Under the pieces are notes generated by a model. It was not told the origin of the DNA. It saw only the letters and a list, made by a program, of their open reading frames with translations, and ran no database searches. A stretch of DNA of 64,000 nucleotides from an uncultured Treponema sp. (GTDB taxonomy: Bacteria; Spirochaetota; Spirochaetia; Treponematales; Treponemataceae). Location of the stretch: assembly GCA_934718065.1 (NCBI GenBank), contig CAKUZR010000014.1:11556-75555 (forward strand), read 5' to 3'. Shown here piece by piece: positions 1 through 9,026 of the stretch; position 1 is the stretch's first letter; every line of letters begins with the position of its first letter. Position numbers and translations under genes: made by a program.

Positions 1-740
1 TTGTTTTCTTTTGCGGATTTCCAGAAATCAGCGGTTTCTTGCCTATAGTTTGAAATTTCTTCTAATTTTTCAGATTTTTCTTCCTCTGAAAATACATCAG
101 GATTTTCTTTTATGAATTCTTCTGTTGTGATAAGACTGTTTAATTCTTTTACAGCTTCTCCGTTTTCAGGAGAAATTAGTTTTTCAAATGATATATTTCC
201 ATTTTTTGTTATTTGGGAAGCAGCTATTGCATAATTTGGATATACATCATCGACTATTCGGGGAATTTCATTTTCTGACAATGCGCCGTTATTGTAAAGC
301 TCCATTAAAGTGTCGAAGTATCCTTTCATTGAAAATACGTAGGCTATTGGACCGCCTAAATTTTCCTGAGCATTTATAGTTATGGCTGCAATTGTTTCAC
401 TGTCATTTATTACGCGAAATTCGTAGAAACGAATTTCACCATTTTGATTATATATTCCTATTGGAAGTTCCCAAAGTTCAGAAGTTTCTGGATAATCTCC
501 ATCTTCTATAAAGCTGTCTAACTGCATCTGAGCAATTTCTCTTGAAAGTTCCCAGTCTACAATTCCTTCATTTCCTCTTGTCAGCAAAGCATTCAGTTCG
601 GTTTCGCTTGATAGAAGTTCAAATTCTTTTTCAATATTTTGAGTTCTTGTTGCTGCTTCCTTTGTATCTGAACAACTTGGTAGAAAGAAACTAAATAGAC
701 TAAATAAAGTGCATATAATGATAAATTTTTGTTTATACAT
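1..740 (-). CDS. Lipoprotein of unknown function (3' end outside window)
   Basis: The reverse strand is open from an ATG at 740 down to the window edge, giving the first 246 residues of a longer protein. The start is preceded by an AGGATGAG-type ribosome site. Residues 1-23 form a lipoprotein signal: a lysine, a hydrophobic run, and the lipobox LPSC. The rest is acidic and soluble, with the stretches PIGIYNQNGEIRFYEF and GGPIAYVF. Those resemble the propeptide-like regions found ahead of secreted cysteine peptidases, but the resemblance is weak and the C-terminal part, which would decide, is not in the window. I do not recognise the family. It is transcribed away from the LuxR-type gene that begins at 942. 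Confidence 0.8.
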   Translation of the reverse strand, partial: MYKQKFIIICTLFSLFSFFLPSCSDTKEAATRTQNIEKEFELLSSETELNALLTRGNEGIVDWELSREIAQMQLDSFIEDGDYPETSELWELPIGIYNQNGEIRFYEFRVINDSETIAAITINAQENLGGPIAYVFSMKGYFDTLMELYNNGALSENEIPRIVDDVYPNYAIAASQITKNGNISFEKLISPENGEAVKELNSLITTEEFIKENPDVFSEEEKSEKLEEISNYRQETADFWKSAKEN

Positions 741-833
741 TTTCTCATCCTTTTTATAAATGTTTAGTCAAGCTTGATTTTTCAGATGATATTTGTTCTT
801 TTGGCGTTTGTAAATGTGCTGAAATACGAATTA

Positions 834-860
834 ACCGAGTTCACGAAAAATGAACTTGGT
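834..860. promoter_or_regulatory. Inverted repeat between divergent genes, candidate operator
   Basis: ACCGAGTTCA at 834-843 is mirrored by TGAACTTGGT at 851-860, with one mismatch and a 7-bp AT-rich centre. It sits between the divergent lipoprotein gene (start 740) and the LuxR-type gene (start 942), upstream of the putative -10 of the latter. Dyads of this size fit a dimeric regulator such as the LuxR-type protein itself. That role is inferred. Confidence 0.4.
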
Positions 861-929
861 TCACTTGGATTTTGCTTTTAATATGACAAGTATTTCTCTT
901 TTTTTCTTTCATTTATGTTTTTTTCAATG

Positions 930-935
930 TATAAT
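930..935 (+). promoter_or_regulatory. -10 element placing +1 at the LuxR-type gene start
   Basis: A perfect TATAAT ends 6 nt before the ATG at 942. Transcription would start at or next to the A of the ATG, so the mRNA is predicted to be leaderless. No good -35 is visible. Confidence 0.55.
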
Positions 936-941
936 TTTTCT

Positions 942-1709
942 ATGAATATAAGTAAAAAAGTTTTGGCTGAGCGGTTTATGATTTTCTTTGCGGGCGTTGT
1001 GCAGGTTGTGGGGTTTGCAATAAGCATTTCTATTGAAGATTTTTCAAAGGCTTTTGTGCCGTATTTTAATGTCATTGTTCCTGTTCTGAATATTTCCTGC
1101 GCGGCGGTCTGTTTCTTTCTGGTCGTTTTTCCTAAATTCAAATTTCTGCAAGCGACTGTTCTTTTTGTTCAGGGAATTGCAATGACGCTGAACAATCTTA
1201 TTTTTCTGGGAATTTTTTTGTATTGCCTTGGAATTGTGCTTCTGTTCTGCTACGGATATTTAAAATCCGGAAAAAATATTAAGATTCTTGTTTGCACAGG
1301 TTTGCTGCTTGTGTCTTTGCTGCCAATTTTGTTCAAGGATGTTTCTGCTTTTTTTATGGCAGTTGCCTTTATGATGTTTGTTCTTTTTTCATATTTTCAT
1401 CTTTATCTTGTGATTAAGAACAATTTTATTGATTTGTTTCCGTTTCTTGGTGAAAAAATCTCAAGCATGAAGCTGCCGGAATACGGCGGAAAACTTAGGC
1501 TTTCTGAATTTGGAATTTCTGAGCGGCAAATGCAGCTTTTGGCTCGCTATAAGAAAGGAAACAAAAAATATAAAGATTTGGCGAGTTGTTTTTGTATCAG
1601 CGAATCGGCTGTGAAACACGAAATGTCGAAATTCTGCAAAAAGTTCGGTGTAAAGAACGTTGATTCTCTGATTGCGCTGTTGAATCTGTACAGTGTTGAA
1701 TATGCCTGA
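942..1709 (+). CDS. Membrane-anchored LuxR-type transcriptional regulator
   Basis: A 255-aa protein. The first ~175 residues are strongly hydrophobic and read as about five to six membrane helices. The last ~65 form a LuxR/NarL-type helix-turn-helix (LSEFGISERQMQLLARY, then YKDLASCFCISESAVKHEMS and KKFGVKNVDSL). It should sense something in or at the membrane and bind DNA from the cytoplasmic face; no ligand domain is recognisable. An in-frame ATG at 915 would add nine residues, but 942 is preferred because a TATAAT ends 6 nt before it. The regulator at 46298-47086 has the same architecture and a clearly related tail (SNYGLTERQIDLV), so the two are paralogues. An operator-like dyad lies upstream and a palindromic array 128 bp downstream. 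Confidence 0.85.
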   Translation: MNISKKVLAERFMIFFAGVVQVVGFAISISIEDFSKAFVPYFNVIVPVLNISCAAVCFFLVVFPKFKFLQATVLFVQGIAMTLNNLIFLGIFLYCLGIVLLFCYGYLKSGKNIKILVCTGLLLVSLLPILFKDVSAFFMAVAFMMFVLFSYFHLYLVIKNNFIDLFPFLGEKISSMKLPEYGGKLRLSEFGISERQMQLLARYKKGNKKYKDLASCFCISESAVKHEMSKFCKKFGVKNVDSLIALLNLYSVEYA

Positions 1710-1836
1710 AATAAATCTTTCCTGGCGCGGTATATAATGTTTCTCTGCCTGTCCGTAAGGTGATGATTGATACCTTCGTGTTTGCGGTGCGATTGTTTCC
1801 GCGTTGTGTCCTGTGTTGTTTCCGTATATTACATCG

Positions 1837-2015
1837 CTGATTAAGTTAATCAGTAGCCTGCTGATTAGTCTAATCAGTGGTATGATGATTAAGTTAATCA
1901 GCGGTGTACTGACTAGTTAATCAGTGGTGTACTGATTAGTTAATCAGCGCTCTGATGACTAGTTAATCAGTGATGTGCTGATTAGCTGATAAGCGGCATG
2001 CTGATTAAAATTAAA
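1837..2015. repeat. Tandem array of eight palindromic units, period 23-24 bp
   Basis: Eight units start at about 1837, 1861, 1885, 1909, 1932, 1955, 1978 and 2001. Each has the form CTGATTA - two or three bases - TAATCAG, so the unit is a dyad, followed by a 7-8 bp linker such as TGGTGTA. The last two units are degraded. The array fills most of the gap 1710-2100 between the LuxR-type gene and the AAA-ATPase gene; the remainder of that gap shows no gene. There are no cas genes and the linkers are too short for CRISPR spacers. It could be a multi-site operator or a self-amplifying intergenic repeat. Confidence 0.85.
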
Positions 2016-2088
2016 ATTCAACGGCGGAAAAACATCTGGCAGTGTGGATCAATGCATCTAATAATCTGCAAAACTCGTTTTTTTGTGC

Positions 2089-2094
2089 TATAAT
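2089..2094 (+). promoter_or_regulatory. -10 element placing +1 at the AAA-ATPase gene start
   Basis: TATAAT ends 6 nt before the ATG at 2101 and no Shine-Dalgarno sequence is present, so a leaderless mRNA is predicted. The palindromic array 1837-2015 lies just upstream. Confidence 0.55.
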
Positions 2095-2100
2095 AATTCC

Positions 2101-3705
2101 ATGCAGAATATCAGGAAACTGCCGGTTGGCATTCAGACATTTGAAGACTTACGGAAAAACGGTTATATCTATATTGACAAGACAAAATTTATTTACAATC
2201 TTGTTCATACTGGCAAGGTTTATTTTCTTAGCAGGCCGCGCAGGTTCGGGAAAAGCCTTCTGCTTTCAACTTTGAAGGCGTACTTTGAGGGCAGAAAGGA
2301 GCTTTTTGAGGGGCTGAAAATCGCGGAGCTTGAAAAGGAAAATCCCGACGCATGGCAAAAATATCCGGTTGTCTATCTGAATTTTGCGCAAAATAATTTT
2401 TCAAGAGAAAAAGCTGTTGAAGAGTGCATAAATGCTCAGCTTGAAAAATATGAATCAGAATATGGAATAAAACCGGAATGCGCTGATTTTTTGAATCCAA
2501 TTTACTTTGCAAGCCGCTTCATGAACATTGTGAAAACTGCCCGGGAGAAAACCGGAATGCAGGCGGCCGTTCTGATAGACGAGTACGACAAGCCGCTTCT
2601 GGACGCGCAGAACAACGAGGAGCTTACAAGCAGCAACCGCGAGACGCTGAAAGGGCTTTACATAACGCTGAAGGCTCTTGACGAGAACCTGAAGTTCGTA
2701 CTTCTTACCGGCGTTACAAAATTCAGCAAGGTGAGCATTTTCAGCGATTTGAACCAGCTGGAGGATATTTCGATTTCAGAGCAGTTTGCGGAAATTTGCG
2801 GAATCACGGAAGAGGAGATGCTTTCAAGCTTGAAGCCTGAGATAAATGCGATGGCGGAGAAGAATCAGCTTTCCGAGGATGAGTGCGTGCAGAAACTGAA
2901 AAAAATGTACGACGGCTACCATTTTTACGAAAATAGCAAGGGTGTTTATAATCCATTCAGTCTTATAAATGCGTTGAAAAGGCAGGATTTTGCATATTAC
3001 TGGTTCTCCACCGGAACGCCGACGTTTCTTATCAAGAAGCTGAGGGCAAGCACGATGAGCTACATGGATCTTTCAAATGGAATCGAGGCGACCGCGCAGG
3101 AGCTTCAGGACTACCGAAACGACAATCCGGATCCGGTTCCGCTTTTTTACCAGACCGGCTACCTTACGATAAAGGGCTACGACCGCGAGTTCGGCGTTTA
3201 CCTTCTGAAATATCCGAACGACGAGGTGAAATATGCGTTCATAAATTCGCTTGTGCCGGCCGTTCTTGACATCCAGAGCTCAAGCGCGCTTGACGTGGTT
3301 TCTTTCGCGCGCGACATAAAGAAAGGTGACATTGAAAGCGTGATGAGGCGGTTCAAGTCGCTGTTCGCGATGCTTCCGTACACAACGTTCGGCAAGGGGA
3401 AGTCAGACGGCGTTGTTGAGCAGAATTTCCAGAATGTGTTCTATCTGGTTTTCACGCTTCTTGGCCAGTGGTCAAGGGTTGAGGAAACCTCCGCGCTGGG
3501 GCGGGCGGACTGCGTCCTGGAAAACGGCGGCAACGTGTTCATCTTTGAGTTCAAGCGCGACAAAAGCGCGGACGAGGCTCTGCGCCAGATAGAAGAATCC
3601 GGCTATGCGAAACCGTACGAATCCAGCGGAAAACGCATCGTGAAAATCGGCGCGAGCTTCTCCACAAAGGACCGAAGCCTTGTGGAATGGAAGATTGTGG
3701 AGTAA
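2101..3705 (+). CDS. AAA-ATPase-like protein with C-terminal nuclease-like domain (DUF1703 type)
   Basis: A 534-aa protein of the family common in Bacteroidetes, Clostridia and treponemes. The N-terminal AAA-ATPase-like part shows the family opening (LPVGIQTFEDLR, YIYIDKT), a P-loop-like FLSRPRRFGKSLLLS and a Walker B-like AAVLIDEYDKPLLDA. The C-terminal ~110 residues carry the PD-(D/E)XK-like region with VFIFEFKRDKSADEALRQI. Family members occur in multiple copies per genome and their function is unknown; nucleic-acid processing or mobile-element defence is guessed from the fold. The ATG at 2101 is chosen over the upstream TTG at 2083 because it follows TATAAT by 6 nt. The 3' half is visibly richer in G+C than the 5' half. 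Confidence 0.9.
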   Translation: MQNIRKLPVGIQTFEDLRKNGYIYIDKTKFIYNLVHTGKVYFLSRPRRFGKSLLLSTLKAYFEGRKELFEGLKIAELEKENPDAWQKYPVVYLNFAQNNFSREKAVEECINAQLEKYESEYGIKPECADFLNPIYFASRFMNIVKTAREKTGMQAAVLIDEYDKPLLDAQNNEELTSSNRETLKGLYITLKALDENLKFVLLTGVTKFSKVSIFSDLNQLEDISISEQFAEICGITEEEMLSSLKPEINAMAEKNQLSEDECVQKLKKMYDGYHFYENSKGVYNPFSLINALKRQDFAYYWFSTGTPTFLIKKLRASTMSYMDLSNGIEATAQELQDYRNDNPDPVPLFYQTGYLTIKGYDREFGVYLLKYPNDEVKYAFINSLVPAVLDIQSSSALDVVSFARDIKKGDIESVMRRFKSLFAMLPYTTFGKGKSDGVVEQNFQNVFYLVFTLLGQWSRVEETSALGRADCVLENGGNVFIFEFKRDKSADEALRQIEESGYAKPYESSGKRIVKIGASFSTKDRSLVEWKIVE

Positions 3706-3732
3706 ATGGAATCTTTTTAGAAAAGTTATAAA

Positions 3733-3765
3733 AAAAACGCCCGCAAGAAATTGCGGGCGTTTTTG
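3733..3765. terminator. Bidirectional intrinsic terminator
   Basis: ACGCCCGCAA and TTGCGGGCGT form a perfect stem around a GAAA loop, with A-run and T-run flanks on both sides. It serves both the AAA-ATPase gene (ends 3705) and the convergent pckG (ends 3799). Confidence 0.9.
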
Positions 3766-3798
3766 CCTTTATCTAAATTCTATTCTGTTTATTTAGAA

Positions 3799-5652
3799 TT
3801 ATTTAGAAAGACGTGCTTCAAGGTCATTCAAGCAGTCAGAAAGTTCTTTTGGAAGATGCTTTCCGAACTTAGGATAGTGGTTCTCGCGGATGTCTTTACA
3901 TTCTTTGAGCCAGCCTTCCTTGTCAACTGCTGTGATTGCAGGAATCTGAGCCTTGTAAACGTCTGCGAGGCCGTCAAGGTTAAGAGCGCCTTCTTTTGGC
4001 ATATATCCAATTGGTGTGTCAACGTAGTTGTCTTTTCCGTCGCAGCGGTCAAAAATCCATGCAAGAACGCGGCTGTTGTCGCCGTATCCTGGCCACATGA
4101 ATCCACCTGGAAGATCCTTGTTGTTGTCGTCCTTGCGGAACCAGTTAACGTAGAAAATCTTAGGAAGCTTGTCTTCTTCACCGCGTTTTGCAGCAGCTGC
4201 TCCAACGTCAATCCAGTGCTGGAAGTAGTCGCCCATGTTGTATCCGCAGAATGGAAGAATTGCGAACGGATCGCGTCGGATTTTTCCAACCTGAGAAGCG
4301 TCGATTGTAGATGCAGCTGTGATTTCTGAACCTACGATAGAGCCAAGGAATACACCGTGGTTCCAGTTGCGGCTCTGGTGTACGAGCGGAACTGTTGAAG
4401 GACGGCGGCCTCCGAACAAGATTGCGCTGATTGGTACACCTTCCGGGCTTTCCCAGTCAGATGCGATGCAAGGACACTGTTTTGCAGGCGCTGTGAAGCG
4501 TGCGTTCGGGTGAGCGAATTCTTCGCCCTTAGGAGATTTGTCCTTTGGAAGAGCGTCGCGTGTGTTGCCTTTCCAGTCAACAAGCTTGCCCTTTGCAGGA
4601 TATCCGATTCCTTCCCACCAAACGTCTCCGTCTTCTGTAAGAGCGCAGTTTGTGAAGATTGTGTTCTTTGAAGCAGCTTCAAGAGCGTTCTTGTTTGATT
4701 CAGCAGATGTTCCTGGGGCAACTCCGAAGAATCCTGCCTCTGGGTTGATTGCGTAAAGACGGCCGTCTTTTCCGAATTTCATCCATGCAATATCATCGCC
4801 GACTGTTTCAACTTTCCAGCCAGGGATTGTAGGAATAAGCATTGCGAGGTTTGTTTTTCCGCAGGCAGAAGGGAATGCGCCAGTAACGTACTTAACTTCG
4901 CCCTTAGGATTTGTAAGCTTAAGGATAAGCATGTGCTCAGCGAGCCAGCCTTCTTCGCGTGCAATTACAGTTGCAATGCGGAGCGCGAAACATTTCTTTC
5001 CAAGAAGAGCGTTTCCGCCGTATCCAGAACCGTAAGACCAGATAAGGCGTTCTTCCGGGAACTGGCTGATGTATTTGTGCTCAACATCTGCGCAAGGCCA
5101 TACACCGTTGTCTTTTTCACCGTTGTTGAGCGGTTTTCCAACTGAATGAAGACAAGGAACAAAGTCGTCTCCAAGGTAAGCCCATACTTTTTCACCGGCA
5201 CGTGTCATGATGTCCATGTTCAAAACAACGTATTCTGAATCTGTAAGCTCGATTCCGTATTTTGCGATTGGTGAGCCAAGCGGTCCCATGCAGAATGGAA
5301 TTACATACATTGTTCTTCCGTGCATACAGCCTGTGTAAAGGCCTTTCATTGTTGCTTTAAGTTCTGCCGGCGCAATCCAGTGGTTTGTAGGACCAGCATC
5401 TTCTTCCTTTACAGAAGAAATAAATGTGCGTGACTCAACTCGCGCAACATCACTTGGAAGCGAACGGAACAAGAAAGAATTTTCCTTCTTCGCAAGTTTT
5501 GTAGCCAGTCCAGCGTCAACGCATTTCTGCATAAGACGGTCATATTCTGCTTTTGAACCATCGCAAACAACTACATTGTCAGGTTCACACATCTTAACGC
5601 ATTCTTCAATCCAATTTTTAATCTTGGAATTTTTAATTTCATCAAGTGTCAT
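3799..5652 (-). CDS. pckG: Phosphoenolpyruvate carboxykinase (GTP)
   Basis: A 617-aa protein, normal length for the GTP-dependent family. It interconverts oxaloacetate + GTP with PEP + GDP + CO2 in the cytoplasm. In fermentative spirochaetes it can run toward oxaloacetate for succinate formation. The phosphate-binding loop PSACGKTN lies at residues 261-268, preceded by the substrate-loop region ([18 protein letters not shown]) and followed by [27 protein letters not shown] and the guanine-binding stretch NWFRKD. The ATG at 5652 has a good AGGAG 7-8 nt upstream. It is divergent from pyk, and the two enzymes meet at the PEP node. Confidence 0.97.
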   Translation of the reverse strand: MTLDEIKNSKIKNWIEECVKMCEPDNVVVCDGSKAEYDRLMQKCVDAGLATKLAKKENSFLFRSLPSDVARVESRTFISSVKEEDAGPTNHWIAPAELKATMKGLYTGCMHGRTMYVIPFCMGPLGSPIAKYGIELTDSEYVVLNMDIMTRAGEKVWAYLGDDFVPCLHSVGKPLNNGEKDNGVWPCADVEHKYISQFPEERLIWSYGSGYGGNALLGKKCFALRIATVIAREEGWLAEHMLILKLTNPKGEVKYVTGAFPSACGKTNLAMLIPTIPGWKVETVGDDIAWMKFGKDGRLYAINPEAGFFGVAPGTSAESNKNALEAASKNTIFTNCALTEDGDVWWEGIGYPAKGKLVDWKGNTRDALPKDKSPKGEEFAHPNARFTAPAKQCPCIASDWESPEGVPISAILFGGRRPSTVPLVHQSRNWNHGVFLGSIVGSEITAASTIDASQVGKIRRDPFAILPFCGYNMGDYFQHWIDVGAAAAKRGEEDKLPKIFYVNWFRKDDNNKDLPGGFMWPGYGDNSRVLAWIFDRCDGKDNYVDTPIGYMPKEGALNLDGLADVYKAQIPAITAVDKEGWLKECKDIRENHYPKFGKHLPKELSDCLNDLEARLSK

Positions 5653-5851
5653 CTATAACTCCTGTTTTATTGAAATCGGGTTTCCCCAAAAATCCTTTGC
5701 TTTAAAATATACTATCTTTTAAGTTTAAGTTCAATGAAAAATCAGTTTGCCGAGAAAAGTTTACATCATCAGGCCGGAATGAAAAAATTAATGCGGCGGC
5801 AAGTTCTTTGTAAAATTCATAAAAAGTGAACTTTTTTTGATGATAAAAAAA

Positions 5852-5880
5852 TTCACAAATCAAATTAATATTTGTATAAT
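5852..5880 (+). promoter_or_regulatory. pyk promoter (TTCACA-17-TATAAT)
   Basis: TTCACA at 5852-5857, a 17-bp spacer, and TATAAT at 5875-5880. The -10 ends 6 nt before the ATG at 5887, so the transcript should begin at the start codon. This is the best-formed promoter among the leaderless-type genes. Confidence 0.7.
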
Positions 5881-5886
5881 AGAAGT

Positions 5887-7683
5887 ATGTATTCAAGAAA
5901 AACAAAAATCGTATGTTCAATTGGACCGGCCTGCGACAATGATGAAACTATAAAGAAAATGATTCTCGCAGGAATGAATATTGCCCGCTTCAATTTTAGC
6001 CATGGAACCTATGAATGGCACAAACAGGCTATGGAGCGCGTCAGGAGGGTTTCTTCCGCGTTAAGAATTCCAGTTGCGATTCTGCTTGATACAAAAGGTC
6101 CTGAAATCAGAACGGGGCTTGTAAAAGATGACGGAAAAATAACCGTTTCCACCGGCGATAAAATTGAGCTTACCGCTGATGACAGCCTTTGCACTTCATC
6201 GGACGGTGAAAATCCGTGCCACATAAGCATTTCCTGGAAAGAAGCTCCGCAGAAGATGAAGCCGGGAATCCGCATTTTGATTGCCGACGGACTTGTTGAA
6301 TTCGACGTTGATGAAATCCAGGGTGAAAAAATAATCTGCACGGCGAAGAATTCCGGCTCTTTTGGAAGCAAAAAAAATGTAAATCTGATTGGGCTTCACG
6401 CCGGGCTTCCGATTATGTCTGAAAAAGACAAGGAAGATTTGCGGTTCGGCGCGGGTGAGGACATTGATTTTGTTGCCGCAAGTTTTGTTAGTTTTCCGGA
6501 AGAAGTTGTGCAGATAAAAGCTTTCCTGAAGGAAATCGGCGCGAATGCCCGCGTGATTGCAAAAATTGAAAACGAAGAAGGTCTTGATAATATAGAAGAA
6601 ATTGTAAAGGAAGCTGACGGAATTATGGTTGCCCGCGGAGATTTGGGCGTTCAGATTCCGCCGGAAAGAATTCCGCTGGCACAGAAAGCGATTATCCGCG
6701 TTTGCCGTGCGGCTGGAAAGCCTGTAATCACTGCGACTCAGATGCTTGACTCAATGATTGTAAATCCACGGCCGACCCGCGCGGAGCTTACGGATGTTTC
6801 AAATGCGGTTTTTGACGGAACGGATGCCGTTATGCTCAGCGGAGAAACTGCCGGAGGAAAATATCCTATTGAATCTGTCAAGGCAATGGTTCTAATCACA
6901 AGAACTACGGAGCAGAGCCAGGAATATCTTTATCAGATGAGAAAATTCGATTCTGAATACAAGCCGGGCGTTGAAGTCGGACACATGGTTGCCCACAGCG
7001 CGTACAAGCTTGCAAGAAATATAAACGCCAAGGCGGTTCTTGTTCCGACTCTTCACGGAAATACCGCCAGAATTATTGGAAGCTACCGCCCGGAGCAAGT
7101 TGTTCTTGCCGTAACCCCGGACAAAAAAGTTGCGCGTCAGCTTATGATTCAGTGGGGCGTTCTTCCTGTTCTTTGCCAGGTTGCCGATGATTCCGAGATG
7201 ATGGTTCAGAGCGCGATTACCCAGTGCGTGCGTTGCGGGGCGATAAAGCAGGGCGACAAAGTTCTTATGTGCGCTGGAATTCCTATTTCCAGCCCGATGA
7301 TGGTTAACACGATAAAAGTTCTTATTGTTGGAAATATTCTTGCGCGCGGAACTGTTTCGGGGTTTGCAGACAAGGAAAATACAAAGGCTTCCGGAAGAAT
7401 TGTGCATGAAAACGATTTGAACGAAATCCGTAACCAGGTGCGCATGAACAGCAAGGCGATTCTTGTGTGCTGGCGCATTACCGAAGATTTGATTCCCGCG
7501 CTGCGCGTTGTGAACGGAGTTGTTTCTGAATCTGGAAGCGACATCCCGCCGGAACAGCTCGCTCTTCTGAATCCGGAGCTGGTCTGGATTCAAAATGTGC
7601 GCGATGCCCTGAAAATTCTTGAGAACGACCTTTCTGTTACAATGGACGGCGAGCAGGGGCTTGTCTACGAAGGCATAATCTGA
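5887..7683 (+). CDS. pyk: Pyruvate kinase with extra C-terminal domain
   Basis: A 598-aa enzyme converting PEP + ADP to pyruvate + ATP. The catalytic core has the expected landmarks: RKTKIVCSIGPA at the start, ARFNFSHG, LLDTKGPEIRTG, the signature IAKIENEEGLDNIEEI, MVARGDLGVQIP, and ATQMLDSMI. Pyruvate kinases are usually about 470 aa. Here ~115 residues are added after ILARGTVSG, ending in VRDALKILENDLSVTMDGEQGLVYEG. That tail matches the end of the PEP-utiliser swivel domain found on some Gram-positive pyruvate kinases, but the usual TSHAA motif with its histidine is not visible. ATG 5887 is preferred over TTG 5872 because of the promoter spacing. The TGA overlaps the next gene's ATG by one base. 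Confidence 0.96.
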   Translation: MYSRKTKIVCSIGPACDNDETIKKMILAGMNIARFNFSHGTYEWHKQAMERVRRVSSALRIPVAILLDTKGPEIRTGLVKDDGKITVSTGDKIELTADDSLCTSSDGENPCHISISWKEAPQKMKPGIRILIADGLVEFDVDEIQGEKIICTAKNSGSFGSKKNVNLIGLHAGLPIMSEKDKEDLRFGAGEDIDFVAASFVSFPEEVVQIKAFLKEIGANARVIAKIENEEGLDNIEEIVKEADGIMVARGDLGVQIPPERIPLAQKAIIRVCRAAGKPVITATQMLDSMIVNPRPTRAELTDVSNAVFDGTDAVMLSGETAGGKYPIESVKAMVLITRTTEQSQEYLYQMRKFDSEYKPGVEVGHMVAHSAYKLARNINAKAVLVPTLHGNTARIIGSYRPEQVVLAVTPDKKVARQLMIQWGVLPVLCQVADDSEMMVQSAITQCVRCGAIKQGDKVLMCAGIPISSPMMVNTIKVLIVGNILARGTVSGFADKENTKASGRIVHENDLNEIRNQVRMNSKAILVCWRITEDLIPALRVVNGVVSESGSDIPPEQLALLNPELVWIQNVRDALKILENDLSVTMDGEQGLVYEGII

Positions 7684-8645
7684 TGAAAATGACTCTTCTA
7701 GGAACCGGCACGAGCCACGGAATCCCTTGCATTGCCTGCCATTGCTACGTATGCACCTCGGAGGATTCCCGCGACAAGCGTTTCCGGTGCAGCGCGTATG
7801 TTACAAACCGGAACAAAAACGGAACGGTTTCTCATCTTCAGATTGACACAGGACCGGAATTCAGGCTTCAGTGCATTAAATATGGAATTGAAAATATTGA
7901 TGCGGTGCTTCTGACTCATTCCCACGCTGACCATCTGCACGGTCTGGACGATATCCGGGTGTTCAGCCACACGCTTGGAAGCGACAAAATTGAAGAGCTG
8001 AAAAATAATCCTGAAAATGCGGGAATTCCTCCAAAAATGCTGGAAAATTCAGTGAACGGCAAGGGAATTTGCCTTTACGCGAACCGCCAGACAATTGAAG
8101 ACGTAAAAAGCCGGTTTTCTTATATTTTTAAACAGAACACACAGATTGGCGGTGGAAAACCAAAACTCACTCTTGTTGACTGCGCGGAAATTGAAAAAAA
8201 TCCGCCGGCGGAATTCGGCGACTTGACTGTTGTTCCTGTTCCTTTGAAGCACGGCGAGCTTGACGATTCCGGCTGGCTTATTTCGTGCAGAAATGAAAAA
8301 GACGGAAAAATTCATTCGATTGCATATCTTACCGACACAAGTTTTGTTCCGCCTGAAAGCATTCAGCTTTTAAAGGAAAAGGGCGGAATAATCGAGCATT
8401 GCGTAATCGACGGACTCCGGGTGAAGCCGCATTCAACTCATTTTGGGTTCAGGCAGGCGATGGAAGTTGCCGAGCAGATAAAGCCTAGGCACACATGGTT
8501 TGTTCACATCTGCCATCTTATGACGCACGTTGAAATTCAGGAATATGCGAAATCCCAGCTTTGTGATTTTCCGAATCTAGTTGAAATTGTTAAAAACGGC
8601 GGCTCTGTTGAGCCTGGCTACGACGGTCTTGTTCTGGAAGCCTGA
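7683..8645 (+). CDS. Metallo-beta-lactamase-fold phosphodiesterase (PhnP-like)
   Basis: A 320-aa cytoplasmic protein. The opening TLLGTGTSHGIPCIACHCYVC matches the PhnP-like branch of the metallo-beta-lactamase fold, in which a TSxGxP loop and an added zinc site (CxxC) are usual. The metal motif LLTHSHADHLHGLDDIRVFS is intact, and later histidines (VPLKHGELDD, YLTDTSF, HFGFRQAMEV, WFVHICH) complete the site. Family members hydrolyse cyclic phosphodiesters such as phosphoribosyl 1,2-cyclic phosphate. No phosphonate genes are nearby, so the real substrate is uncertain. It is translationally coupled to pyk by a TGATG overlap, which suggests a housekeeping repair or nucleotide role. Confidence 0.85.
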   Translation: MKMTLLGTGTSHGIPCIACHCYVCTSEDSRDKRFRCSAYVTNRNKNGTVSHLQIDTGPEFRLQCIKYGIENIDAVLLTHSHADHLHGLDDIRVFSHTLGSDKIEELKNNPENAGIPPKMLENSVNGKGICLYANRQTIEDVKSRFSYIFKQNTQIGGGKPKLTLVDCAEIEKNPPAEFGDLTVVPVPLKHGELDDSGWLISCRNEKDGKIHSIAYLTDTSFVPPESIQLLKEKGGIIEHCVIDGLRVKPHSTHFGFRQAMEVAEQIKPRHTWFVHICHLMTHVEIQEYAKSQLCDFPNLVEIVKNGGSVEPGYDGLVLEA

Positions 8646-8665
8646 TAAAAAATCAAAAGCGCATA

Positions 8666-8699
8666 AAAGAAACCGCTTTTCGTCAAAAGCGGCTTCTTT
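8666..8699. terminator. Bidirectional intrinsic terminator
   Basis: AAAGAAACCGCTTTT (8666-8680) pairs with AAAAGCGGCTTCTTT (8685-8699), with one mismatch and a CGTC loop. It separates the convergent PhnP-like gene and rpmB. Confidence 0.85.
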
Positions 8700-8711
8700 G
8701 GAAAAGTTTGT

Positions 8712-8936
8712 TTATTTTGCTTCAACAGCAGCTTTCGGTGTCTTTACCTTTTTGATAAGGAAATCACTGCGGTAGCAGCGTGTGCAAACTTTAATAGTTC
8801 TTACCTGGCCATTGTCAAAAACAGCTCTTACAGTAAGAAGATTTGGTTTCCAAGTTCTGCGAAGGTGATTGAAAGACTTAGAAACATGGTTTCCGTGCAT
8901 AACACCTTTTCCACAAATGTCACAAGCTCTAGACAT
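8712..8936 (-). CDS. rpmB: 50S ribosomal protein L28
   Basis: A 74-aa basic protein matching L28: MSRACDICGKGVMHGNHVSKS, RRTWKPNL, VRTIKVCTRCYRSD. Two CxxC pairs (C5/C8 and the later CTRC) mark the zinc-binding form. It is a component of the large ribosomal subunit. It has its own promoter and an AGGTAGG ribosome site, and is flanked by a terminator, so it appears monocistronic. Confidence 0.97.
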   Translation of the reverse strand: MSRACDICGKGVMHGNHVSKSFNHLRRTWKPNLLTVRAVFDNGQVRTIKVCTRCYRSDFLIKKVKTPKAAVEAK

Positions 8937-8976
8937 ATCTATACCTACCTTATGTTTTTCACGTGAGTTTTAACAG

Positions 8977-9003
8977 ATTATAAGATTTTGCCTTGTCTGT
9001 CAA
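8977..9003 (-). promoter_or_regulatory. rpmB promoter
   Basis: On the reverse strand TTGACA (8998-9003) and TATAAT (8977-8982) are both perfect hexamers, with a short 15-bp spacer. They lie 41 bp upstream of the rpmB ATG. Confidence 0.6.
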
Positions 9004-9026
9004 TAACAAAACTTCCTGCGCGGATT

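Noticed and set aside
188..379. Plus-strand 63-aa open frame
   Set aside because: It lies antisense to the truncated lipoprotein gene, which has a signal peptide, lipobox and ribosome site; the plus-strand frame has none.
1837..2015. Possible CRISPR array
   Set aside because: Repeat-plus-linker period is only 23-24 bp, the linkers are 7-8 bp and similar to each other, and no cas genes are present.
3751..4329. 192-aa plus-strand open frame
   Set aside because: It is antisense to the well-conserved 3' part of pckG and crosses the terminator; composition effect only.
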